Positions 32,442 through 40,800 of a stretch of 64,000 bases of DNA are shown here, one piece after another. Position 1 is the first letter of the stretch. Each line of letters begins with the position of its first letter. Source of the stretch: Saccharicrinis sp. (GTDB taxonomy: Bacteria > Bacteroidota > Bacteroidia > Bacteroidales > Marinilabiliaceae). The stretch covers positions 1-64,000 of the forward strand of contig JAGXIO010000195.1 in the NCBI GenBank assembly GCA_024635555.1. The letters are read 5' to 3'. The notes under the pieces are model-generated. The model made no database searches and was not told the origin of the DNA. It saw only the letters and a list, made by a program, of their open reading frames with translations. The position numbers and the translations under genes were made by a program.

Positions 32442-34670
32442 ATGATAGATTCTCTGCTTATAAAAAACATTGCCACTTACGATGAAGCTGGAATTGAATT
32501 AGAAAACCTTAAGAAGGTCAACTTTATTTATGGTTCAAACGGAACTGGGAAAACGACCCTTTCGAACTATATTAAAGAACCAGATAATGAGGCTTTTGAG
32601 GGTTGTAAACTGAGTTGGTCATATAATCAACCATTACAAACGCTTGTTTACAACAAAAGATTTAGAGAAGATAATTTTGGTAAAGCTGATATTGAAGGGG
32701 TTTTTACATTGGGGCATGCTACTAAAGAGCAAATAGAGCTGATTAAAGCCAAAGGTATATTACTTAAGGATATTGCAGATAAAGGGAAGCAGAGTAGGGA
32801 GTCACTTAAGCAAAGGGAAGAGGTGAAAGAAGGCCTAGAAACTCAGTATAAAGAAGCTTTATGGAAGCATGTTTATAAAAAGCATGTTGATCAATTGGGT
32901 AGTACCTTAACTGGCCATAAACTCAAGGAAACTTTTAAGGAACATGTTATTGCTATTGATACAAGTTTATTTATTAAGCCAAATTATGATGAATTAGTCT
33001 CAAAAGTAAACTCACTTTTTAAAAAGAATCCGGAAGAAATTAATCCCATACCAACATTTGATTTTTCTACCTTATTATCTCTAGAGACAGAAGATATTTG
33101 GCAACAAAAAATTATTGGAAAAAAGGATGTTGGAATTGCGCCACTTATCGAAAAGCTAAATAATAGCGATTGGGTAAATCAGGGTAAATCATTTCTACCC
33201 GATGATGAAACCTGCCCATTTTGTCAACAGCAAACGATAACTCCTGCATTCCGTCAAATGCTTGAACAATACTTTGATGAATTGTACATAGCGGCTCTTG
33301 ATAAATTAAAAAGCACAAAGAGCAAATTTGAGTTATACACTAGTGCCACACTTTCGTATTTAGAATCGGTTTTAGTTGCAGAACAGGCTAAGAAAGAACC
33401 CAATATAAATATTGATACACTTCCCCAGTTAATGCGCGAATTAGAAAGTTATATTGTTGCAAATCGAGAAGTAATAATTGGAAAAGAGAAAGAGCCAAGC
33501 CGTAGTGTTGCATTAATTACTATTGAAGATGTTATTCAGCGTATAATTGAAGAAATTAAGCAATCAAATATAAAGATTGAATCACATAATGTATTAGTAA
33601 GAAATCTGAGAACGGAAAAGGGAAAAGTAATCAAAGAAGCACAAGTGTTTTTAGCTTTTGAGGCAAAAGATATAGTTGATGAATACAGTGGTAAATTAAG
33701 TGCGCTCAAAAAAGGGATTGAGGGTATTAATAAACAATTACAAGAAAAAAGACAGGTCTACCTAAAGCTCGAAAATGAGATAAAGGAGCTAAACAAGCAT
33801 ACCACAAGCGTACAGCCTGCAGTTGATGAGATAAATAGAATTTTGGGGCGCTATGGTTTTAATAACTTTCGGATTGAAGCCTCTCTTGCTATGCCAAACC
33901 ACTACCAGATACAACGTGAAGATGGTTCGTTAGCTCAGTCAACATTAAGCGAGGGAGAGATAACCTTTATAACGTTTCTGTATTATTTGCAACTGGTTAA
34001 AGGTTCAACAGATAAAACCAATATTTCTGAAGAACGAATTGTTGTTGTGGATGATCCTATATCTAGTTTGGACAGTAATGTTCTTTTTGTGGTAAGTTCA
34101 TTATTAAAAGAAGTAATAAAGAATGTACGCAATGGCATTGGTAATGTAAATCAGATAATTGTTTTTACCCATAATGTATATTTTCATAAGGAGGTATCTT
34201 ATAGTGACATAAGAAAGCAAGATCAATCGGATACCGAGTTTTGGATATTAAGAAAGGTGGATAAAGTTACTTCAATTCATTCATACGGAAACAGAAATCC
34301 TATCCATTCGTCATATGAACTATTATGGCAGGAAGTTAAAGACTGGAGGCGTAATTCAGGTATCACACTTCAAAATACCATGAGACGAATTATTGAAAAC
34401 TACTTTAAGATTTTAGGTGGCTACAAGGATGATGATCTTATTGAGAAGTTTGCAACTCATGAGGAGCAGGAAATCTGTAGATCTCTTTTATGTTGGGTAA
34501 ACGACGGTTCTCATTTTATGTCTGATGATTTATTCATTGAACATCCCGACGATATTTCAGCTAAGTATCTTGAGGTTTTCAAGCGGGTATTTGAGGAGAC
34601 TAATCATTTGGAACATTATAAGATGATGATGGGCGAAGGGGCTATTGAGTTAGAGTCAATAATGTCCTAA
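32442..34670 (+). CDS. PrrC/RloC-like AAA_13 ATPase, putative anticodon nuclease
   Basis: 742 residues. ABC/SMC-type ATPase: Walker A G-S-N-G-T-G-K-T-T (about 30-38), coiled coil (about 380-460), signature-like T-L-S-E-G-E-I-T-F (about 500), and Walker B V-V-V-D-D-P-I-S-S-L-D-S-N (about 533-545). A C-P-F-C pair lies near 257-260. The C-terminus carries M-R-R-I-I-E-N (Arg 648, Glu 652) and N-D-G-S-H (His 691), which matches the Arg-x3-Glu...His triad of PrrC-type tRNA anticodon nucleases. In the E. coli prr locus the nuclease gene also sits between hsdS and hsdR. It is longer than PrrC (about 400) and lacks the long zinc hook of RloC. Likely a phage-triggered tRNA-cutting effector kept quiet by the Hsd complex. 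Activity is inferred. Confidence 0.75.
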   Translation: MIDSLLIKNIATYDEAGIELENLKKVNFIYGSNGTGKTTLSNYIKEPDNEAFEGCKLSWSYNQPLQTLVYNKRFREDNFGKADIEGVFTLGHATKEQIELIKAKGILLKDIADKGKQSRESLKQREEVKEGLETQYKEALWKHVYKKHVDQLGSTLTGHKLKETFKEHVIAIDTSLFIKPNYDELVSKVNSLFKKNPEEINPIPTFDFSTLLSLETEDIWQQKIIGKKDVGIAPLIEKLNNSDWVNQGKSFLPDDETCPFCQQQTITPAFRQMLEQYFDELYIAALDKLKSTKSKFELYTSATLSYLESVLVAEQAKKEPNINIDTLPQLMRELESYIVANREVIIGKEKEPSRSVALITIEDVIQRIIEEIKQSNIKIESHNVLVRNLRTEKGKVIKEAQVFLAFEAKDIVDEYSGKLSALKKGIEGINKQLQEKRQVYLKLENEIKELNKHTTSVQPAVDEINRILGRYGFNNFRIEASLAMPNHYQIQREDGSLAQSTLSEGEITFITFLYYLQLVKGSTDKTNISEERIVVVDDPISSLDSNVLFVVSSLLKEVIKNVRNGIGNVNQIIVFTHNVYFHKEVSYSDIRKQDQSDTEFWILRKVDKVTSIHSYGNRNPIHSSYELLWQEVKDWRRNSGITLQNTMRRIIENYFKILGGYKDDDLIEKFATHEEQEICRSLLCWVNDGSHFMSDDLFIEHPDDISAKYLEVFKRVFEETNHLEHYKMMMGEGAIELESIMS

Positions 34671-34730
34671 ATAATAGAACTCAATATTTTAGTATCTTGC
34701 ATTTTAATTGCAATAAAAAATGATAAAAGC

Positions 34731-35090
34731 ATGAGTATGTTCCATAATATTAATAGAGATATCATTATTATCACACCAAAGCTTGAATTGTTAGATTGGG
34801 TAAATGAAATATTTCCTGATGTACCAAAATCGTCTATTAAAGATATAACAGGCCATGATAAATCAAATGTTTATTTAGTTGAAGAATTAGATTATCCTGA
34901 GGAAACAGTAGCGTATTTACAGCAAAATATTGAAAAATATTTAGAATATGAATTGATGGATTGGTGTATTGATAAAAGTCTGTGGCCAAGAAAATTGGAT
35001 TGGCAACTTTTTACAAGCTGGTTTGATTTCTCCATTCAAACTGTTGTCATGGATACATTAAAAAAGCCAGTTTTAAAGAGCAAGATTTAA
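34731..35090 (+). CDS. Unknown acidic protein within the type I RM run
   Basis: 119 residues, acidic, with many Trp and Asp (L-L-D-W-V-N-E-I-F-P-D-V-P near the start; E-L-M-D-W-C-I-D-K-S-L-W-P-R near the middle). The start I-N-R-D-I-I-I-I-T-P-K may be a beta strand. I do not recognise the family. It lies 60 bases after the PrrC/RloC-like gene and 11 bases before the AlbA_2 gene, so it belongs to the operon. Its small size and acidity would suit an inhibitor or adaptor of a neighbour, but this is only position-based. Confidence 0.6.
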   Translation: MSMFHNINRDIIIITPKLELLDWVNEIFPDVPKSSIKDITGHDKSNVYLVEELDYPEETVAYLQQNIEKYLEYELMDWCIDKSLWPRKLDWQLFTSWFDFSIQTVVMDTLKKPVLKSKI

Positions 35091-35101
35091 TATCCTATTT
35101 T

Positions 35102-36637
35102 ATGAGCATCCTAATCAGCATAGAAGACCTCCTTTCTGGCAAAATAGTAGAAGGCAGCAGAATGGAGTTTAAAGAAAATTGGAACCCAACTACAATTATG
35201 CGAACGGTGTGCGCATTTGCCAATGATTTTGAAAACGAAGGCAGCGGATATATTGTAGTCGGTGTAAAAGAAGAGAATGGAAAACCTGTTCGTCCAGTTA
35301 AGGGTTTTAACCCGGATTCACTGGAAAAGGTAGAAAAGGAAATGATTGGATATAGTAAGCTAATTCAACCAAGCTATATGCCTCGTTTATCATTAGAGGA
35401 AATTGATAATAAACAGGTATTGGTTATTTGGGTTCCGGCCGGTAGCAATCGTCCTTATAAAGTACCTGATGATGTAAAGGTAAAAAAGAACAAGACATAT
35501 AATTATCGTATTCGGATGTATTCCAATACGGTAATTCCCAATGACGAACAAGAAGCAGAGTTAATTCAGTTAACGGCTAAGATACCCTATGATGATAGGG
35601 TAAATACACATGCCAGTGTTAAAGAGTTAAACTTTGGGCTAATGCGTGAGCATTTGTATGAAACCAAAAGCAAACTCTATACGGAGAGTGCCAGTATGTC
35701 GGTTGAAGAACTGGCCGAGGCTATGAACTTATGCCAGGGAGCAGAAGAACATCGTTTCCCTAAAAACGTAGGTTTATTAATGTTCTCAGATAACCCCAAG
35801 AAGTTTTTTCCGGCTGTTCAAATTGATGTGGTAGTATTCCCGGAAGGAGCCGGTGCCAAACAATTTAATGAAAAGACTTTTGATGGTCCTATTCAAAAGC
35901 AATTAATCGATGCCCTATCCTTCTTAAAGACCAATGTGGTCAAAGGCAAGGTAATAAAATATGCTGATCGCGAAAAAGCAGACAATATCGACAACTATCC
36001 TTATGATGCGCTAGAAGAAGCTTTGGCTAATGCTGTTTACCATCGTAACTACGAATTAAGGGAACCTATTGAAGTTCGTGTTCTACCAACAACCATTGAG
36101 ATTATCAGTTACAACGGTGTGGATCCTTCCCTAAAACAAGCTGATTTTGAAAAGGGAATCATTAGAACCAGACGTTACCGAAACAGAAGGATTGGTGAAT
36201 TCTTAAAGGAACTGGAATTAACGGAAGGACGAGGAACGGGCTTACCAACTATTTATAGAGCTATGGAAAATAACGGCTCTCCAAAACCACTATTCGATAC
36301 TGACGATCCTGATAGAAGACATTTTGTATGCGAATTACCCATCCATCAAGTTTTTATTGAAGAAAGTGACCAAGTGACTGACCAAGTTGAAAAAATTAAA
36401 ACAGGTGGGTCAATAGGTGGGTCAATAGGTGGGTCAATAGAAATAACACCTCGGCAGTTAGATGTATTAAAATTAATTGAACAAAACAATAAAATATCGA
36501 TAAAGCAGATTGCTAAGGAGTTGGATATTAATAGTTCCGCGGTGGGTAAGCATATCGAAGCATTAAAGTCAAAAGGCATTATCGAAAGAAAAAAAGGAAC
36601 CCGTGGTTACTGGCATATTGCCCTACCTAAGAAATAA
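35102..36637 (+). CDS. AlbA_2 (Schlafen-like) / HATPase_c_4 / winged-helix protein
   Basis: 511 residues. N-terminal AlbA_2 domain (about 5-140) with G-S-R-M-E-F-K-E and G-G/Y-I-V-V-G-V type strands; then a C-terminal ATPase domain of the HATPase_c_4 type (about 290-400) with E-E-A-L-A-N-A-V-Y-H-R-N and G-R-G-T-G-L-P-T-I. A linker contains three G-G-S-I repeats coded by a 12-bp tandem repeat (36403-36438). A winged helix-turn-helix closes the protein (about 445-505). Such proteins are annotated as transcriptional regulators and often lie inside type I RM loci; AlbA_2 is related to the nuclease domain of Schlafen proteins. Regulator or tRNA/RNA-acting effector are both possible. Confidence 0.78.
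   Translation: MSILISIEDLLSGKIVEGSRMEFKENWNPTTIMRTVCAFANDFENEGSGYIVVGVKEENGKPVRPVKGFNPDSLEKVEKEMIGYSKLIQPSYMPRLSLEEIDNKQVLVIWVPAGSNRPYKVPDDVKVKKNKTYNYRIRMYSNTVIPNDEQEAELIQLTAKIPYDDRVNTHASVKELNFGLMREHLYETKSKLYTESASMSVEELAEAMNLCQGAEEHRFPKNVGLLMFSDNPKKFFPAVQIDVVVFPEGAGAKQFNEKTFDGPIQKQLIDALSFLKTNVVKGKVIKYADREKADNIDNYPYDALEEALANAVYHRNYELREPIEVRVLPTTIEIISYNGVDPSLKQADFEKGIIRTRRYRNRRIGEFLKELELTEGRGTGLPTIYRAMENNGSPKPLFDTDDPDRRHFVCELPIHQVFIEESDQVTDQVEKIKTGGSIGGSIGGSIEITPRQLDVLKLIEQNNKISIKQIAKELDINSSAVGKHIEALKSKGIIERKKGTRGYWHIALPKK
36403..36438 (+). repeat. Three tandem 12-bp units inside the AlbA_2 gene
   Basis: GGTGGGTCAATA is repeated three times in frame and codes for the G-G-S-I repeats of the linker before the winged helix. 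The perfect identity suggests recent slippage. Confidence 0.9.
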
Positions 36638-36675
36638 TAACGTTGTTAACCAATACCAAACTTGTCAGATATAAA

Positions 36676-39600
36676 ATGGATGCATTTATTGTTGGACTCC
36701 TAGTAAACTTAGCTACTGAAGGCGGAAAGTCTATTCTGAAAGAAATATCGGGAAATGAAACTATTGTCGATAAGATTGAAGAAGCTTTTGAGAGAGCATT
36801 AAAAAAGTGGACGGTCAATGGAGATATTCGGCGTAAAGAATTAGTTAGATTATCTGCACGAACTGAGCAAATTATTCAAGTAGTTCTTAATCAATCTCTC
36901 AACAAAGAAATTGATGGTAATATAAAAGCTCTCCTTAATCTCTTTAAGATCGAGTTAATGACCTGTAGTGTCGCCAATAACCTATTAACCGACAGCTATC
37001 TAAATCATCTAGTACTTCAATCATTCATACTACAAAAAGATATTGAATCATTAAAAAATGGGCAAGAGCAAATGCATATCGCTATTACTAATTCCATCAG
37101 TGAGTTATCGTCAAATTTATCAAAAAGATTTACACCATTTTCAGAAATAACTGATAAGCCTGTTTCGTATTTGTTGCCAACAGATTGTTTTATTAAAAAA
37201 ATCAACAAAGCAAAACTTTATATCCCACGAAGCATAACAGATGTTAAGGGGTTAAAGGATATTCCAATAAATAGAGAGAATAGACAACGGATTACTTTGC
37301 AAGAGTTAATTAATAAAGAGACTCACATTGTGTTATTGGCTAGTGCTGGAATGGGTAAATCCATTGAACTAAAAGAGACCGCAATATCAATAGCATATTC
37401 GGGAGAATGTTACACTATCTTCAAGACCTTAAATACATATACTCCAGAGGACACTATTGAAAGCATATTACCCGACCAATGGATTTCGATTCCAAAAAAT
37501 AAGGTTGTTTTATTTCTCGATGGTTTTGACGAAATTGAGCCGTCAGCGCTAAATAGAGCAAAACGAAGAATAGCCCAATTCACAGAAAAACACAAAGAAG
37601 TAAAAATAGTTATTAGTTGCAGAACAAACTTCTATGACCTTTCTATTAATCGTGGTGAAGGAACAATAAAAGGATTTAAAGAGTTTTTTCTACAAGAGCT
37701 TAGCGTAAAAGATGTCAGTGATTTCGTTTCTAAAGAGTATTCTTTTAAGGGAGAAGATTTCATTCAATCTATTTTCTCGAACAAGTTAGAAGATATAGCT
37801 TTTAACCCATTCTTTTTGCAACTTATAATCAAGAAATACAATCCGGATAATCCCAAACAAATATTAAAAAGAACGGACCTATTCAAAGAGTTTATTGAAT
37901 CCAGATTTAATTTGGATAGTGTACATTTTGAAGAAACAATAAATCTTAGAGATGAAAAGTTCAAAGCCTTATCCTTACTGCGAATGACTGCATTGGCAAT
38001 GGAAACTATTGGAATAAGAGTTATTGAAGAGAAATGGTTAAGGGAATTAATATGTGATATTGAGGAGTTTAAGCTAATTAAATACTGCACTGTATTTATG
38101 AAGGATGAAGGCAATGGAGATAATTGGAAGTTTGAGCATAATTATTTTCAAGAATTTCTATGTGCAGAGCTGTTATCTCAACAAGATTTTAAAATAGTTA
38201 AATCATTTATTTCTCACGAAAAATATGATAAAGTATTGCCAACTTGGTTTAATACTGTTGCTCAATTAATAAGTATTCTGGATACCGAAAGTACATTGTT
38301 TAATGAGTTAACCAGTTGGATAATAGAGCATGATTCGGAAGTTTTGGTCAATGTTGAAAAAGAGAAGTTACCCCTTTCAGTGAGAAAAGAAATATTTATT
38401 CAAATATTTGAGCACTACAGAAATAAGAAAATATGGATTGATTCCAATAAATTTAGTGATGCCGATCTTGCTTATTTTGGACAATCATCGGAGGCTATTG
38501 ACTACATATTGGATATTGCTAAAAGCAGTTCTGAGGATAGAATAAATAGACTGAACGCACTCCATGTTTTGAGAGGATTTACATTGGGGGAATATTTCAA
38601 AATTAATGCAATTAAAGAATCTCTCATTTCTATTGTACAGGAGAATGTAGATGACCATCATTTTGTGTCTTTGGTGATACGAACAATCTCCGATCTAAAG
38701 TTTGACGATTTAACTGCCGAAAAAAAGGTTTTCAATATTGTCAGCCATAAAAAATCTAGGAACATTCGTGCAGCAATGTATGCCTACCTATTGGAGAGTA
38801 GAGAATTTGAGAGTTATATTGAATACTACCTTGATGGGTGCACCTTGCTTAAAAAAGGCCATCCTATAAGAGGAAGAGTTACCTTAATTGACGAAGGTTG
38901 GAATTTGAACAATGGATTAAAACAATTCAAATCACCTAAAGCCCTAATCGCTATAATTAGCTATTTTATAGAGAATGATTATTTTGAAAATTCCAGCGAA
39001 AGTGAGGATGTGTACCAATGTATAATAACAAATTGTATAGATGCATTTATCCCCGACCCTGAAATATACAAAAATGTTTTTCGTCTGATGAGGCATCATT
39101 CAAAGCATTATCATTCTGGCTACTTCAATATTACCGTAGACTTTTTTGTTAAAACGGACACAAGAGCAAAGGCTTTTAATGAAGTTCTGGATTCATTTAC
39201 AATTGAAGAGGATAAATATGCTCAATATATCCAGCTTGCAGGCCTTATTGATGAAGCTGATTTTGAAAAAACTATTAACAAGAATCTTGGGGATGATTTT
39301 ATTGATAGACTTTATCGGGATATTAATGATATAAATATCCCTCTTGCAGAATCATATAAAACTAAAGTTAAAGAAATCAGTAGTCACGAAATATTAATCC
39401 CTAAACGTATAGATTGGAATTCAATAAACGAAAAACGCGTACAGGATTCATTTAATCTTCTTTTTGATTTAGATGCTTTTAGGGCAGAAGCATTAAGAGT
39501 GTTTGGTAACAAGGAAGCTTTATCAGAAGAAGAACTTTGGGAGGTAAGAAAAAACAATAGAAGGGTGTATTTAGAAGAACTGTATATAGGGTCGGCATTG

Positions 39601-40794
39601 GATTTTATTAGAGAATTTAATTCCCCTGTTAGTAAAAAAGAGATTGAAGATTGGTTTCCAAAACAGAAAGATATTTATAGCAATGCAGTAATTGGCCAAC
39701 TGTATCAATACATTAAGAATCATAAAACTTTAGAAATAGATGAACATCAGCTTGCCTTTATAAAAAAATGGTATGATAAGTATATTGAGCGTGTTAATTT
39801 TAAAAACGCACTAACGAATGAAAACGATGACAATTTTTCAATAGATAGCCATGCCTGCTACCTAACCCTATTTATGCGTAAGTTTTCTTTTGACTGTAAT
39901 AAAAATGTATTACTTGACATGCTGTCTTTTACTCTTGGGGATACAATCGGTCTTGAAACAATTTCAATAGAATATATTATTGAAAAGGTTAATGATAAAG
40001 CCAGTATTGATAATCGAATTATCTATAACTTAATTAATCACACAATTGATGATTTTTCGACCTATAAGACCCATATTGAGTACGCTCTGAAAAATAATCT
40101 GGTTGTTTGTTATAAGGTTATAATTGATGACTTGGTAACCAGGCCAGATGCATATTATCAAAAGAATAACATCGTTGATATATTAACTGATTCTAAGGTA
40201 GATATTTCGTTATTAGAAAATATCAGTCCAGATTTAAAAATAGATTTGCGCCTTCACTTGTTTCGGAAATTATTGTTGCTAAACAAGAAGGATTTTGTAG
40301 TTGATCAATTATTGAAACTCAATACATCTGTGTATTCCCCAGATGTTCAAAACGAGATAAATAAACTTCTGGTTTCTTCGGGTCATATAGAAGGCTTAAA
40401 ACGGTCCGTAGAATGGATAAAAGAAAATAAGAAACATACTTTTAGTCAAAATGGACAGGGACTATCTCACTATTCAGATATAACTGTATTGCCTCTATTC
40501 ATGGAGTTATTAGAATTGTCGTACGATCAAAATATTACTTCGAATCATGAATTCGATAAGCTTTTGCGGTTTGTAGTTAATGGTATGGAAGAGCTTGCAT
40601 TGGTCTCGGAAGAACACTTTGTAGCTATAATGGAGAGTATGAAAAATTTTATTCGCAAAAACAATGGATTTTATAAGGATGTAGAATTCCTAAACACATC
40701 AATTGAAGTTATTAAAAGAAAATTTTATGAAACATTAGTGGTTAATTACGATATGGTTTCAGCTAAAACAAAAATAAAAGAGCTTATAAAATAA
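36676..40794 (+). CDS. NACHT-domain STAND NTPase, putative antiphage sensor
   Basis: 1372 residues from the ATG at 36676 (a TTG at 36643 would add 11 residues). The N-terminal 200 residues are helical with no domain I recognise. The NACHT NTPase follows: Walker A L-L-A-S-A-G-M-G-K-S (about 220-229), Walker B V-V-L-F-L-D-G-F-D-E-I-E-P (about 277-289), then the winged and helical parts with N-P-F-F-L-Q-L and F-E-H-N-Y-F-Q-E-F-L-C-A-E-L-L. The long rest (about 520-1372) is mostly helical and could be a HEAT/TPR-like sensor. This matches the general build of bacterial NACHT and Avs defence proteins. It lies 6 bases before hsdR, inside the type I RM operon. No clear nuclease or membrane effector domain is seen. 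Confidence 0.8.
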   Translation: MDAFIVGLLVNLATEGGKSILKEISGNETIVDKIEEAFERALKKWTVNGDIRRKELVRLSARTEQIIQVVLNQSLNKEIDGNIKALLNLFKIELMTCSVANNLLTDSYLNHLVLQSFILQKDIESLKNGQEQMHIAITNSISELSSNLSKRFTPFSEITDKPVSYLLPTDCFIKKINKAKLYIPRSITDVKGLKDIPINRENRQRITLQELINKETHIVLLASAGMGKSIELKETAISIAYSGECYTIFKTLNTYTPEDTIESILPDQWISIPKNKVVLFLDGFDEIEPSALNRAKRRIAQFTEKHKEVKIVISCRTNFYDLSINRGEGTIKGFKEFFLQELSVKDVSDFVSKEYSFKGEDFIQSIFSNKLEDIAFNPFFLQLIIKKYNPDNPKQILKRTDLFKEFIESRFNLDSVHFEETINLRDEKFKALSLLRMTALAMETIGIRVIEEKWLRELICDIEEFKLIKYCTVFMKDEGNGDNWKFEHNYFQEFLCAELLSQQDFKIVKSFISHEKYDKVLPTWFNTVAQLISILDTESTLFNELTSWIIEHDSEVLVNVEKEKLPLSVRKEIFIQIFEHYRNKKIWIDSNKFSDADLAYFGQSSEAIDYILDIAKSSSEDRINRLNALHVLRGFTLGEYFKINAIKESLISIVQENVDDHHFVSLVIRTISDLKFDDLTAEKKVFNIVSHKKSRNIRAAMYAYLLESREFESYIEYYLDGCTLLKKGHPIRGRVTLIDEGWNLNNGLKQFKSPKALIAIISYFIENDYFENSSESEDVYQCIITNCIDAFIPDPEIYKNVFRLMRHHSKHYHSGYFNITVDFFVKTDTRAKAFNEVLDSFTIEEDKYAQYIQLAGLIDEADFEKTINKNLGDDFIDRLYRDINDINIPLAESYKTKVKEISSHEILIPKRIDWNSINEKRVQDSFNLLFDLDAFRAEALRVFGNKEALSEEELWEVRKNNRRVYLEELYIGSALDFIREFNSPVSKKEIEDWFPKQKDIYSNAVIGQLYQYIKNHKTLEIDEHQLAFIKKWYDKYIERVNFKNALTNENDDNFSIDSHACYLTLFMRKFSFDCNKNVLLDMLSFTLGDTIGLETISIEYIIEKVNDKASIDNRIIYNLINHTIDDFSTYKTHIEYALKNNLVVCYKVIIDDLVTRPDAYYQKNNIVDILTDSKVDISLLENISPDLKIDLRLHLFRKLLLLNKKDFVVDQLLKLNTSVYSPDVQNEINKLLVSSGHIEGLKRSVEWIKENKKHTFSQNGQGLSHYSDITVLPLFMELLELSYDQNITSNHEFDKLLRFVVNGMEELALVSEEHFVAIMESMKNFIRKNNGFYKDVEFLNTSIEVIKRKFYETLVVNYDMVSAKTKIKELIK

Positions 40795-40800
40795 TCTGAA

